The translations under genes were made by a program, and so were the position numbers. This document shows positions 1 through 9,598 of a stretch of 64,000 nt of DNA, piece by piece; within the stretch, counting starts at the first letter, position 1; each line of letters begins with the position of its first letter. The notes under the pieces were generated by a model. It was not told where the DNA came from. It saw nothing but the letters and a program-made list of their open reading frames with translations, and did no database searches. This stretch comes from Petrimonas sp. GTDB taxonomy: Bacteria; Bacteroidota; Bacteroidia; Bacteroidales; Dysgonomonadaceae. Location: NCBI GenBank assembly GCA_012839475.1, contig DUNG01000020.1, positions 62,001 through 126,000 on the forward strand. Reading direction: 5' to 3'.

Positions 1-1556
1 GGGATTACGCCTATCATTCCGCGGCTTACCTTGAATTGGCACAAATATCAACCATGAAAGGGGAATTCAACAAGGCGTTGTCTCAAATAGAGGAATCGCT
101 TAGCACGAACACGCGAAATAACGGGGCCATCGCGCTGAAAACATCCCTGTTGAGAAGGTTAGGCCGGTATGCTCAGGCGATGGAACAAATGGAGCCAATA
201 ATGCATGTCGATCCGCTTGATTTCAGGATACGAAACGAGTACTACCTGACTTTACAAGCATCCGGCCATGAAGAGGAGGCAAGAAGAGTGCTCGCGTCAC
301 TCGATAGGGACATGCGCAATTTTGATGAAAACTACCTTGACCTCGCGGTTGGCTACATACGGGATGGACTGCTACAGGAAGCGAAGGATGTATTGCTCAG
401 GTTCAACGGCTACAATCCCATGTTCGATTATCACCTCGGTTACATCGCCGATAAAAACCACCAAGAACGGGAGGCGTTACAACATTTCAAATCGGCCGCC
501 GAAAAATCGGTAGACTACATTTTCCCACACCGCCTCGGGACCATAAAAGTGCTGGAAACAGCCCTGAAACACAACCCGAGTGATGGCAAAGCCTATTATT
601 ACATGGGGAACATCCTGTACGAGAAACAGCCTGAAGTAGCCATAGAGCACTGGAAAAGGTCGGTAGAGAAGAATCCCGACCTGGCAGTGGCATTCAGGAA
701 CCTGGGCATGGGGTATTACCGTCACTACCAAGATATCCCAACCGCTATCTCCTATTACGAGAAAGCCATCGAGGTCACCAAGGATGAAGCCATCTACTAC
801 ACCGAGTTAGACGATCTCTATGAACTGAGTAACGCACCCGTTGAAAAACGATTGAAGCTGTTCCAGGGACAAAACGAGGTGGTCAAACAGCGGGATGATG
901 CCTTTATCAGGCAGATCGCGGTACTCACGCTGGCGGGCTTACCGGACAGGGCTGTCGAGTATTTAAAGGGTATGGAATTCGCTTACCGCGAGGGTTCATC
1001 AAGGGTCAGGGAGACCACTATTGATGCCCAATTAATGCTGGGCAAAAAGCACTTGAACGATAACGCCCCCGACAAGGCACTGGCATGTTTCCTTGATGCC
1101 CAAATACCGGAAGAGGAAGCCGGTAGCTCTCGGATGGGTAGCAGGGAGATCCAGGTCAACTATTATATTGGCTTGGCCCACGAGGCGTTGGGAGATAACG
1201 CCACGGCCAGGAAGTACTTCACGGATGCAGCTGAACAAACAGTCGGACGAATCGATGTGACGAGCTATTACCAAGGCTTGAGTTACCTGAAACTGAATGA
1301 TCGTGCCCATGCCACTGAAATCTTTGATGCGATGATCGAAGAGGCCAACCAGCAACTGACCACGGAAGTATCAAACGTTGGCTTGAAGTTTGGAGAGATG
1401 GAAGCTGAAAAAGTCAGACAATCGAGATACCAAACAATCAGGGGGTTAGGGTATAAAGGGAAAGGTAAAAACAGCCGCGCGAAAAGCGACTTGGAAAGCG
1501 CCGTGGAGCTATCGCACGGCAACTTGTGGGCGAAAGCCGAACTCGAAGGGATGTAA
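1..1556 (+). CDS. TPR protein, 5' end outside window (DUF5107-like C-terminal part)
   Basis: The reading frame is open from the first complete codon (position 3) to a TAA at 1554-1556, so the start lies upstream of the window; 517 residues are visible. The whole visible part is helical tetratricopeptide-type repeats, for example the segment around KPSDGKAYYYMGNILY-like motifs (NPSDGKAYYYMGN) and NPDLAVAFRNLGMGYY. Large Bacteroidetes proteins with an N-terminal DUF5107 sugar-binding-like region and a C-terminal TPR array have this kind of tail, and they often sit beside glycoside hydrolase genes, as here. The DUF5107 part cannot be seen, so the family name is an inference. TPR content is clear. 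Confidence 0.75.
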   Translation, partial: DYAYHSAAYLELAQISTMKGEFNKALSQIEESLSTNTRNNGAIALKTSLLRRLGRYAQAMEQMEPIMHVDPLDFRIRNEYYLTLQASGHEEEARRVLASLDRDMRNFDENYLDLAVGYIRDGLLQEAKDVLLRFNGYNPMFDYHLGYIADKNHQEREALQHFKSAAEKSVDYIFPHRLGTIKVLETALKHNPSDGKAYYYMGNILYEKQPEVAIEHWKRSVEKNPDLAVAFRNLGMGYYRHYQDIPTAISYYEKAIEVTKDEAIYYTELDDLYELSNAPVEKRLKLFQGQNEVVKQRDDAFIRQIAVLTLAGLPDRAVEYLKGMEFAYREGSSRVRETTIDAQLMLGKKHLNDNAPDKALACFLDAQIPEEEAGSSRMGSREIQVNYYIGLAHEALGDNATARKYFTDAAEQTVGRIDVTSYYQGLSYLKLNDRAHATEIFDAMIEEANQQLTTEVSNVGLKFGEMEAEKVRQSRYQTIRGLGYKGKGKNSRAKSDLESAVELSHGNLWAKAELEGM

Positions 1557-1674
1557 GGGTGACGTGGCAGCCGTTTAGCCACAGGGTGACAAATTCCATT
1601 ACCAGAAATCTTAAAAAGTAGGATAATCGCGTGGCATTAGATTATTTTTTGTAGTTTTGACAAAAGTATTTTTC

Positions 1675-2466
1675 ATGAAAAAGCAAACAGTGCGTATAAT
1701 GATTATCGTGTTGCTTGTAGGTTGTAACGCTTGCAATGAACCACGAAAAACAAAAAGCAGCGCAGGATGGGAGTTGGTATGGGAAGAGAACTTCGATGGC
1801 ACTCAGCTTGATACCAGCGTGTGGTCTAAAATTCCACGAGGCAGGAGCGATTGGAACAACTACATGAGCAACTATGAGCCCTTGTATGAGATTGCTGATG
1901 GAAAACTTATTTTAAGGGGGATAAAGAACAACGTGCTTCCTAATGATACAGCTCCATTTATTACGGGCGGCGTTTTCACGAAAGGCAAAAAGGCATTTGG
2001 CCTAGGCCGCTTGGAAATACATGCCAAGCTAAACGGAGCAGTAGGCGCATGGCCGGCATTTTGGATGCTTCCCGAAAATGGACAATGGCCTAGGGGTGGC
2101 GAGATCGATATCATGGAGCGATTGGGGTACGAGGATATAGTGTATCAGACCGTTCATTCGCACTATACCTACACGCTAAAAATAAAAGAACCGCCCACAG
2201 GAACTACGGCATCCATTAACCCGGACGAATACAACACCTATGCCGTGGAGAGGCATGCAGATAGCTTGGTTTTTTTCGTGAACGACCACCACACCTTTAC
2301 CTACCCAAGAATAGATACGGAGTTGGAAGGACAATTCCCATTTAACGAATCGGACTTTTACCTGCTCCTCGATATGCAGTTAGGGGGAAGTTGGGTAGGG
2401 TGCGTGGATCCCGAAACATTGCCCGTGGAAATGAGCATCGACTGGGTTCGATTTTACAGTGAGTAG
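1675..2466 (+). CDS. GH16 family endo-glucanase-like lipoprotein
   Basis: This is a secreted glycoside hydrolase of family 16, which cleaves beta-1,3/1,4-glucans, laminarin or galactans by a retaining mechanism. The signature GEIDIMERLG is present, with E143 as predicted nucleophile, D145 and E148 as acid/base. Upstream aromatic motifs (GRLEIHAKL, AWPAFWMLPENGQWP) fit the beta-jelly-roll. The ATG at 1675 is chosen because it begins a lipoprotein signal with lipobox LVGC (Cys17); an in-frame TTG at 1657 would only lengthen the signal. At 263 residues it is a single catalytic domain. The subfamily, and hence the substrate, is not decided by what I can see. It is the first gene of the plus-strand enzyme run. 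Confidence 0.9.
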   Translation: MKKQTVRIMIIVLLVGCNACNEPRKTKSSAGWELVWEENFDGTQLDTSVWSKIPRGRSDWNNYMSNYEPLYEIADGKLILRGIKNNVLPNDTAPFITGGVFTKGKKAFGLGRLEIHAKLNGAVGAWPAFWMLPENGQWPRGGEIDIMERLGYEDIVYQTVHSHYTYTLKIKEPPTGTTASINPDEYNTYAVERHADSLVFFVNDHHTFTYPRIDTELEGQFPFNESDFYLLLDMQLGGSWVGCVDPETLPVEMSIDWVRFYSE

Positions 2467-2705
2467 GAGGCAGTGTCACCCAAGAAACCATTCCGGGGTG
2501 TGTAATCTTCTACCCTAACGAGATACGCTCCCAGGGAACAGAAAAATTGGTTGGCATATTGAAGGGGGCAGACATCAACCTGTTGGGAATTCACACCAAC
2601 ACAATCATGGAAAACCTAAACAGCTTGAGAACCTACCTGGAGAGCGCCGATGGTTGCAACCAGATGCTCCTTTTGTTGGCAATTAACAGCTATATTCACC
2701 AATAA
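2467..2705 (+). pseudogene. Fragment of a second DUF4838-type gene
   Basis: Directly after the GH16 stop codon, the frame starting at 2463 encodes a stretch with about 74% identity over 50 residues to residues near the N-terminus of the intact DUF4838 protein at 9599-10714. Shared runs include EKLVGIL, INLLGIH and YLESADG. The fragment has no start codon, lacks the signal peptide, and loses similarity at about 2660 before a TAA at 2703-2705. It is therefore a remnant truncated at both ends, not an expressed gene. It lies in the gap between the GH16 and propeller-glycosidase genes. Confidence 0.8.
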
Positions 2706-2718
2706 AATCACCCAAATC

Positions 2719-3810
2719 ATGCGTTTCACAACCAGTTTTTTCATAATCACGCTCCTTCCCCTCCTTTTTGGTTGCCAAAAAAAGTTAAGCAATACCACCC
2801 ACGTGCCCCTTTCTGTGATGGAGCGGGTTTACGAGGAGGTGAAAACGCCTTACAAATATGGGTTGGTCGTTGTTCCCAACAGTCGTGATAAAATGGTGGA
2901 TAGTCCCAGTGTTTTCAGGCACGATGACTCCTGGTACATGATCTATATTGTTTACGATGGCACAGGGTACGAAACCTGGTTGGCTCAGAGTGATGACCTG
3001 CTTTCGTGGGAAACCTCCGGGAGGTTGATGTCATTCACCGAAAACAGGTGGGATGCCCATCAGAAAGCAGGGTATATCGCTTTACAAGACTACGAGTGGG
3101 GAGGGAGCTACGAGGTTGAGACCTATGGCGACAAGTATTGGATGTCCTACTTAGGGGGTGAAACCGAAGGGTACGAGGCCGGTACCTTAGGGGTAGGTAT
3201 CGCCTATACCGACAGCCTGGCCCGTGCGAAAGAGTGGGAACGGCTGGACGGCCCCGTGTTATCGGCAAAGGATGCCGATGCCCGTTGGTACGATAACACC
3301 ACCATCTACAAAAGCACCGTTATCCATGATCGGGAGCTCACGATCGGTTATCCTTTTGTGATGTTTTACAATGCTAAGGGAGAGGCTATAGAAGGGGGAG
3401 AGAGGCCGGAGCGCATCGCCATGGCGGTTTCAAATGATATGGTCCACTGGAAACGATGGAAGCAAGAGCCGGTCATCGACCACCAATCAGGCATCTCGGG
3501 GGATGCTTTTATCACGAAAATGGAAGAGCTATGGGTCATGTTTTACTTCGGGGCATTCTGGAAGCCAAATGCTTTCGACCGATTCGCGTGTTCGTACGAT
3601 CTGGTGAACTGGACTACATGGGAAGGGGATGATTTAATTGCCCCTTCCGAGCCTTACGATAACCTGTACGCGCACAAACCTTGCATGATAAAGCATAACG
3701 ATGTTGTCTACCACTTCTACTGTGCCGTGAACCAAGAGGGGGAAAGATCAATTGCGCTGGCCACTTCAAAGGATTTGGGTAAAAGCACCCTAAAGTTCCC
3801 GGGCAACTAA
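2719..3810 (+). CDS. Beta-propeller glycosidase-like lipoprotein (GH43/GH32/GH130-type fold)
   Basis: This 363-residue lipoprotein (lipobox LLFGC, Cys19, from the ATG at 2719) has the repeated blade pattern of five-bladed propeller glycosidases: DSPSVFRHDDSWYMIYI, AQSDDLLSWE, AVSNDMVHWKRW and CSYDLVNWTTWEGD. Such motifs recur in families GH32, GH43, GH117 and GH130, whose active sites use acidic residues at the blade centres. I cannot assign the exact family from the visible motifs. An in-frame ATG at 2650 exists but falls inside the upstream gene fragment and would put 23 odd residues in front of the signal peptide, so it is rejected. The gene is followed closely by the GH32 gene on the same strand. 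Confidence 0.8.
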   Translation: MRFTTSFFIITLLPLLFGCQKKLSNTTHVPLSVMERVYEEVKTPYKYGLVVVPNSRDKMVDSPSVFRHDDSWYMIYIVYDGTGYETWLAQSDDLLSWETSGRLMSFTENRWDAHQKAGYIALQDYEWGGSYEVETYGDKYWMSYLGGETEGYEAGTLGVGIAYTDSLARAKEWERLDGPVLSAKDADARWYDNTTIYKSTVIHDRELTIGYPFVMFYNAKGEAIEGGERPERIAMAVSNDMVHWKRWKQEPVIDHQSGISGDAFITKMEELWVMFYFGAFWKPNAFDRFACSYDLVNWTTWEGDDLIAPSEPYDNLYAHKPCMIKHNDVVYHFYCAVNQEGERSIALATSKDLGKSTLKFPGN

Positions 3811-3957
3811 CCGTTTCCTATCTGTCAACACGTCATCCCTTGTCAATTTTCACTTAAGTCAAATGTTTCTTAAAAATCGGCTTAGTGTTCAAAAGTGATG
3901 TCCTAACATATCTGAACGGTATAAAAACAGAAAGTCATCATCTAAAGACAAAATATT

Positions 3958-5619
3958 ATGAACTGCTCCATTTCAATTGCCAAAAAAATATGGCTGATGT
4001 TATTAACGCTTATATTTTTATCAGGAGTGAAGTTCTTGCAAGCGCAAGAGCGACTGATGAAAATAACCGATAAATATCTAAACATCCCCATTTCAAACTC
4101 AGCCGAAAGACAAGTCATGACAATCGCTTCAGGTCAAGACAAGAGGGTGTTCGAGATTCGTTTGGCTACCGGGGAACCAGATTACTGGGTGTTTTCTGAC
4201 ATGACAGAATTCATGGGTAGGGATATAACGATATCTTACCCGGGAAATGAAAAAGGACTCAGCCTCATTTATCAAGCCAACACGATCGCGGGCCAGGACA
4301 GCCTGTACAGTGAGGCCAACAGACCGCGATTCCACTTCTCCAGCCGACGGGGATGGAATAACGATCCGAATGGCCTCATTTATCACGAAGGGGAGTATCA
4401 CCTTTTTTATCAACACAACCCTTATGAACGAGAGTGGGGAAATATGCACTGGGGACACGCTGTAAGTAAAGATTTGATTCATTGGGAAGAGCTCCCGGTT
4501 GCCTTGTACCCCGATCAACACGGCACCATGTTTTCGGGTTCGGCTGTAATTGACTACCACAATACAGCGGGATTCAACAAAGGCAATCAACCGGCCATGG
4601 TAGCCATCTACACGGCGGATAACCCGGAGAGACAAGTGCAGTGTATCGCCTACAGCCTGGATAAAGGACGCACTTGGGAAAAATATGCACACAATCCCGT
4701 GATCGACTCGAAAGAGAAGTGGAACAGCAAAGACACCCGTGACCCGAAAGTTTTCTGGTATGAACCCGGCAAAAAGTGGGTCATGGTTTTAAATGAAAGA
4801 GACGGGAATTCCATTTACAATTCAACCAACCTGAAAGATTGGACGTATGAAAGCCATGTCACAGGATTTTGGGAGTGCCCCGAGTTGTTTGAGCTGCCCG
4901 TGGATGGTAACCAAAATGATAAAAGATGGATAATGCACGGGGCATCAGGCACTTACATGATTGGCAAGTTCGACGGGAAAAAGTTCACCCCCGAAAGTGG
5001 TAAGCATTACTACACTACCGGTTCAGCCTACGCGGGACAAACTTTCACCAACATACCTTCATCCGATGGGAGACGCATTCAGATATGCTGGGGGCGAATC
5101 CCTTCTCACCATATGCCGTTTAACATGTTGATGTTATTGCCTACCGAGTTGACCCTCCGTAACACGAAAGATGGCGTAAGGCTGTTTAGCTTTCCCGTGA
5201 ATGAGGTAAATATATTAAACAAGGTGAGCTATAGTTGGCAAAACCTAAGCGCGGATGTAGCCAACCAGCACTTACAGGAGTTCAATGATGAACCATTGCT
5301 TAGGATCAAGTTCACCCTGAAACTTTCTCACGCCACCGGTGCCGGCTTAAACTTAAATGGCCAGTCGTTGCTAGACTACGACATGAACCATAACCTGGTA
5401 AATGGCGTGTTTTACTCTCCCAACGAAATGACAAGCATGGAAATCAGCGCCGACATGTTCATCGATAAGACATCCGTGGAGGTATTTATTGATGGCGGGG
5501 CCTACTCTTATTCATTTGAAAAGAGAGGCACAGATCCCAATCAAGGGTTCCATTTCTGGGGAAATAACATTCATATCGATAACCTTGAGGTGTTTGTTTT
5601 AAAATCAATATGGGAATGA
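3958..5619 (+). CDS. GH32 fructan hydrolase (levanase/inulinase/invertase type)
   Basis: This is a secreted family 32 enzyme that releases fructose from fructans or sucrose. All three family signatures are visible: the WNNDPNG motif with nucleophile D136, RDPK with transition-state-stabilising D262, and WECPE with acid/base E306. The N-terminal 32 residues form a signal peptide ending near LQAQ. The C-terminal about 180 residues fit the GH32 beta-sandwich (for example EVFIDGGAYSYSF). An extra domain of about 90 residues lies between the signal peptide and the propeller, as in several Bacteroidetes GH32 proteins. The length (553 residues) is normal. Endo- versus exo-action cannot be told from these motifs. 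Confidence 0.93.
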   Translation: MNCSISIAKKIWLMLLTLIFLSGVKFLQAQERLMKITDKYLNIPISNSAERQVMTIASGQDKRVFEIRLATGEPDYWVFSDMTEFMGRDITISYPGNEKGLSLIYQANTIAGQDSLYSEANRPRFHFSSRRGWNNDPNGLIYHEGEYHLFYQHNPYEREWGNMHWGHAVSKDLIHWEELPVALYPDQHGTMFSGSAVIDYHNTAGFNKGNQPAMVAIYTADNPERQVQCIAYSLDKGRTWEKYAHNPVIDSKEKWNSKDTRDPKVFWYEPGKKWVMVLNERDGNSIYNSTNLKDWTYESHVTGFWECPELFELPVDGNQNDKRWIMHGASGTYMIGKFDGKKFTPESGKHYYTTGSAYAGQTFTNIPSSDGRRIQICWGRIPSHHMPFNMLMLLPTELTLRNTKDGVRLFSFPVNEVNILNKVSYSWQNLSADVANQHLQEFNDEPLLRIKFTLKLSHATGAGLNLNGQSLLDYDMNHNLVNGVFYSPNEMTSMEISADMFIDKTSVEVFIDGGAYSYSFEKRGTDPNQGFHFWGNNIHIDNLEVFVLKSIWE

Positions 5620-5672
5620 GGTGTGTTATCACCCGAAATTAAATATTCCAATACCACGAGCAGTTTGGAAGA

Positions 5673-5680
5673 TATATTTG
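5673..5680 (+). promoter_or_regulatory. Candidate -7 box before the GH141-like gene
   Basis: The sequence TATATTTG matches the Bacteroidetes -7 consensus TAnnTTTG exactly and would place a transcript start about 40 bases before the ATG at 5728. No good TTTG -33 box stands at the usual spacing, so this is only a half-supported promoter. Confidence 0.35.
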
Positions 5681-5727
5681 CCGACTTGAACATGAACCTA
5701 CTTCCTACTTATTAACGATATTGCATT

Positions 5728-7830
5728 ATGTGTAGATACGCTGCTTTACATCGAATAACGATGGCTTTCCTGTTGAGCCTCTGTTGCCTATCCTTGAATG
5801 CACAGACTTTTTTTGTTTCCACAACGGGTGATGACAACGCTTCTGGTAGCCGCGAGGAACCGTTGGCTTCCATAACGGAAGCTCGTGACAGGATACGGGA
5901 GTTGCGTAAACAACAGGTACTGACCGACACGGTTCATGTTAAGGTATTCCCCGGAACCTATATTTTAACCGAGGCGATCACCTTCACGAGCGAAGACTCA
6001 GGAACCGAGCAGTCGCCCACCGTATATACCTCGGCCACGGAGGAACGACCGCTTTTTCGCGGGGGTATCAATACTGGGAGTTTTGTAATAGAAAGTCCCA
6101 CGTTGTGGAAGGTTTTCATCCCCGAAACCAGGTTGGGTTTTTCATTTGAACAGATGTATATCAACGGTGAACGCAGGTTTCGGGCGCAGACGCCCAACAG
6201 GGGCAGTTTCTTTCAAGTTGGGCAAATGGAAAAAGTGTTTCTGATTGGTTCCGGTGAAAGGACCAACTTCTCAGTGCATAAATTTACCCCGGAGACAAAA
6301 GACGCCTCTTTCCTTACCGATTTCGAACCGGGAGAGCAAGATCGTGCAGTGGTAACCTTTTACCATAAATGGGAAACAGTCTCTAAACCCATTGAGTATA
6401 TAGACCATACAGACACCGCCTTTTTTGTTTCCGGGAAAAACATGTATCACGCATCAGGAGAAAGCAAATATTTCGTGTCGAATTACCGAAAGGCATTGGA
6501 TGAACCGGGCGAATGGTTTTTAGACCAAGAGGGGTGGCTCTATTATATGCCCAAAGAGGGAGAGACCCCCGAAAACGTGCGTTGTACCTTGCCCGTAACG
6601 GAACAATTTCTGGTTTTGAAAGGAACAGAGCAGGATCCCATCCGTCACCTACGGTTTCAAAACCTCCGCTTTGAAGTAGCCGGTTATCGCACCCCCGCGA
6701 ATGGGTATGAGTCCCCACAAGCCGCGTGCAACATTGAAGCGACCGTTATGTTGGACCACGTGGAGAATATCGAGTTTTTAAATTGCGATATCGCCCACAC
6801 GGGAATGCATGCCATTTGGTTCCGGGAAAACTGCTCGTTTTCACGGGTCGAACGCTGTCATCTGCACGATTTAGGGGGTGGTGGCGTAAAAATAGGGACC
6901 ACGCACATCCCGCGGGGCAAGCCGGTGACACATCATATTGTATTGCACAACAACATCATACAACATGGCGGGTACGTTTTCCCCTCGGCTGTAGGTGTCA
7001 TTATCTTCAACAGCAGTGATAATGAAATCACCCACAACGATATTGCCAATTTCCGCTATACCGGTATCTCCTGTGGCTAGGTTTGGGGATATAGTTACAG
7101 TCCGACGGTACGAAACAAAATTGAATACAACCACATCCACTACCTTGGCTGGGGAGAGCTGAGTGACATGGGGGGTGTGTACACGCTTGGTAACTCCGAG
7201 GGTACCACGGTAAGCAACAACGTTATCCATCATATCTACTCTCGTGATTACGGCGGATGGGGGCTATATACCGATGAGGGCACGCAAAACATTTTAATGG
7301 AAAACAACCTGGTGTACGCCTGTAAAAGCGCGGGGTTCCATCAACATTACGGCAGGGACAATATCATCAGGAACAATATTTTCGCCTTCATCGAGATATC
7401 AGCCATCCAAGTTTCACGGGTTGAGGAGCATCTCTCCTACACGTTTACCAACAACATCATTTATCAGAAAGATGGAGAAATCATTTCCGACGTGTGGGGT
7501 GAAGACAACGGGACAAAGATAATCGTAAATTACGACCGTAACTGCTATTGGAAAGTTGGGGAACCCTCACCCAAGTTTTACGGGCTGTCGTTTAAGGAGT
7601 GGAAAAAGTCTGGCAAAGATAAACACTCCATCGTAGCCGACCCCCGGTTTATCGATCCCGCCAGGTACGATTTCCGGTTTAGGAATAGTTCCAGCGCACG
7701 TAAAATAGGTTTTAAACCTTTCGATTACGCGAAGGCAGGGGTTTACGGGAGTGAGTCGTGGGTAGAAAAATCCCGCGTATCGGAAGGGTTAAAAGAATCT
7801 TTCAAGAATGTTGCAAACGACCATAAATAG
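5728..7830 (+). pseudogene. GH141-like right-handed beta-helix protein, interrupted by an in-frame TAG
   Basis: Two open segments (5728-7077 and 7081-7830) lie in the same frame and are separated only by a TAG at 7078-7080. Joined, they give about 700 residues: a signal peptide (ending LNAQ), a beta-helix entrance region, repeated NNxI/NxI-type coils ([32 protein letters not shown]) and a C-terminal PRFIDPARYDFRF segment. This is the architecture of Bacteroidetes GH141-like proteins, whose known members act on fucose or xylose linkages. Homologues typically have a tryptophan in the sequence ISxGWxWGY, so the TAG most likely replaces TGG. As written the protein is truncated at residue 450. A sequencing error or amber readthrough are alternatives. 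Confidence 0.8.
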
Positions 7831-7840
7831 TCCCCAAGAA

Positions 7841-7872
7841 TTTGCACTGCACCAATAATGTATGTACTTTTG
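7841..7872 (+). promoter_or_regulatory. Bacteroidetes-type promoter for the GH29 gene
   Basis: TTTG at 7841-7844 and TACTTTTG at 7865-7872 are separated by 20 bases, matching the Bacteroidetes consensus TTTG-N19-21-TAnnTTTG. It lies in the 181-base gap before the GH29 ATG and predicts a leader of about 130 bases. This suggests that the second half of the enzyme cluster can be transcribed separately from the first. Confidence 0.65.
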
Positions 7873-8011
7873 GTAAACAGCAACCGTAATTTCATCAAAA
7901 GCACGTGCTTATGAGACCAACATGATTAAAACAATCATCATATCCCTTCAAACAAGCAACAAAACAACATCTACAAGCAAACATTAATAAACACGAAATA
8001 ATTTATTAGGT

Positions 8012-9493
8012 ATGAGACCATCGACAAAACTGAAAACATTAACAAAGAGAAAGTCCATTTTTTCATTGATTGCCTTGCTATTCCTTTTCGGATGCCACTC
8101 CGGGGAAAATGCACTGCCGCCGACAGCCATTGAGCCAACACCCAGCAAAGACCAGCTGGCTTGGCACGAGATGGAGATGACCGCGTTTATTCATTTCACC
8201 ACCAACACTTTCACCGGTAAAGAGTGGGGATATGGCGATGAGAGCCCCTCGATTTTCAACCCAACCGACATGGATGTCGAACAGTGGGTCACCGTTTTGA
8301 AAGAGACAGGCTTCAAGGGGATAATCCTTACCTGTAAGCATCATGACGGTTTTTGCCTGTGGCCTTCAAAATACACGGAGCACTCCGTTAAAAACAGTCC
8401 TTATAAAAATGGGGAGGGTGATGTCGTGAAAGAGCTAAGCGATGCCTGTAGAGAACAGGGTCTGAAGTTCGGTGTGTATCTCTCCCCTTGGGATAGAAAC
8501 CATAAAGATTACGGGGGAGCCGAATACATCACTTACTACCGTAACCAGCTGGAAGAACTACTCACCAATTACGGGCCGGTGTTCGAAATGTGGTTCGACG
8601 GGGCAAATGGTGGCGACGGATATTACGGGGGGCAACGGGAAACACGGCACATTGACCGGGAAACCTATTACGATTGGCCCACGACAATAGAACTGGCACG
8701 AGGCCATCAGCCGGATATTCTCTTTTTCAGCGATGCGGGGCCTGACATCCGTTGGATAGGCAACGAACAGGGGTACGTGGGTAAAACCAACTGGAACACC
8801 CTCACTCCCGATACCCTCTACGCGGGAAAAAGCGGGATTACCGAACTCTTGAACACTGGCTCGATCGATGGCACGAGGTGGATTCCCGGGGAGGTGGACG
8901 TATCGATAAGGCCTGGGTGGTTTTACCACGCGGAGGAGGACTCGCGCGTGAAGACGCCCGACCAGCTATTCGAAATTTACCTGTCGTCGGTGGGCAGGGG
9001 ATCCGTGCTCTTGCTGAACGTTCCACCCGATCGCCGGGGACAACTGCATGAGAACGATATCCAATCACTTCGGGGTTTCAGGCAACGGCTCGATGAAGCG
9101 TTCACGAACAACCGCGCGACGGAAGCAACTGTAACGGCAAGCAGTTATAGGGGAAAATCGAGTCGTTTTGCCCCCGAGAATTTAATCGACGGGGATAAAG
9201 AGACCTATTGGGCTACAAACGAAGACATTACGACGGGTAGTATTGAACTGGAATGGGATGAACCGCAAACGGTATCCTACGTGCTCATACAGGAGTACAT
9301 CCCCTTGGGTCAGCGGGTTAAATCGTTTCAAGTGAAAGCGTGGAACAACGAACAGTGGGAAACCGTGTCCGAGGCTACCACCATCGGGTACAAGAGAATC
9401 TTGCGGATCGATCCGATGAAAACCACAAGGATAAGGATCGAGATTACCGACTCCAAGGCCTGCCCGGTGATTACCAACGTCGCCATTTATTGA
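8012..9493 (+). CDS. GH29 alpha-L-fucosidase with C-terminal F5/8-type domain, lipoprotein
   Basis: This surface-directed retaining fucosidase probably removes alpha-1,3/4- or related L-fucose from glycans. Family 29 features include MTAFIHFTTNTF, GFKGIILTCKHHDGFCLWPS, KFGVYLSPWDRN and FEMWFDGANG with predicted nucleophile D196. Residues about 355-490 form a discoidin-like (F5/8 type C, CBM32-like) beta-sandwich: ATVTASSYRGKS, LIDGDKETYWAT, IRIEITDS. The lipobox LFGC gives Cys28. The sequence resembles the GH29 subfamily B type more than the broad-range A type, but I infer that from overall motifs only. The length (493 residues) is normal for a two-domain enzyme. Confidence 0.9.
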   Translation: MRPSTKLKTLTKRKSIFSLIALLFLFGCHSGENALPPTAIEPTPSKDQLAWHEMEMTAFIHFTTNTFTGKEWGYGDESPSIFNPTDMDVEQWVTVLKETGFKGIILTCKHHDGFCLWPSKYTEHSVKNSPYKNGEGDVVKELSDACREQGLKFGVYLSPWDRNHKDYGGAEYITYYRNQLEELLTNYGPVFEMWFDGANGGDGYYGGQRETRHIDRETYYDWPTTIELARGHQPDILFFSDAGPDIRWIGNEQGYVGKTNWNTLTPDTLYAGKSGITELLNTGSIDGTRWIPGEVDVSIRPGWFYHAEEDSRVKTPDQLFEIYLSSVGRGSVLLLNVPPDRRGQLHENDIQSLRGFRQRLDEAFTNNRATEATVTASSYRGKSSRFAPENLIDGDKETYWATNEDITTGSIELEWDEPQTVSYVLIQEYIPLGQRVKSFQVKAWNNEQWETVSEATTIGYKRILRIDPMKTTRIRIEITDSKACPVITNVAIY

Positions 9494-9598
9494 CGTGTAC
9501 CTATCCTCAACCTGTTTTCAACCCGCTAAAGAAATGATCAGAAGGCGTGTTGCATCTGGGGTTTAGCGAGAGAGCCATCTATTATATCGAATTGAACG

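Noticed and set aside
7078-7080. TAG in the GH141-like gene as stop codon reassignment
   Set aside because: Other genes in the window end in TAG (for example the GH16 gene at 2464-2466 and the lipoprotein gene at 29712-29714), so TAG is an ordinary stop here.
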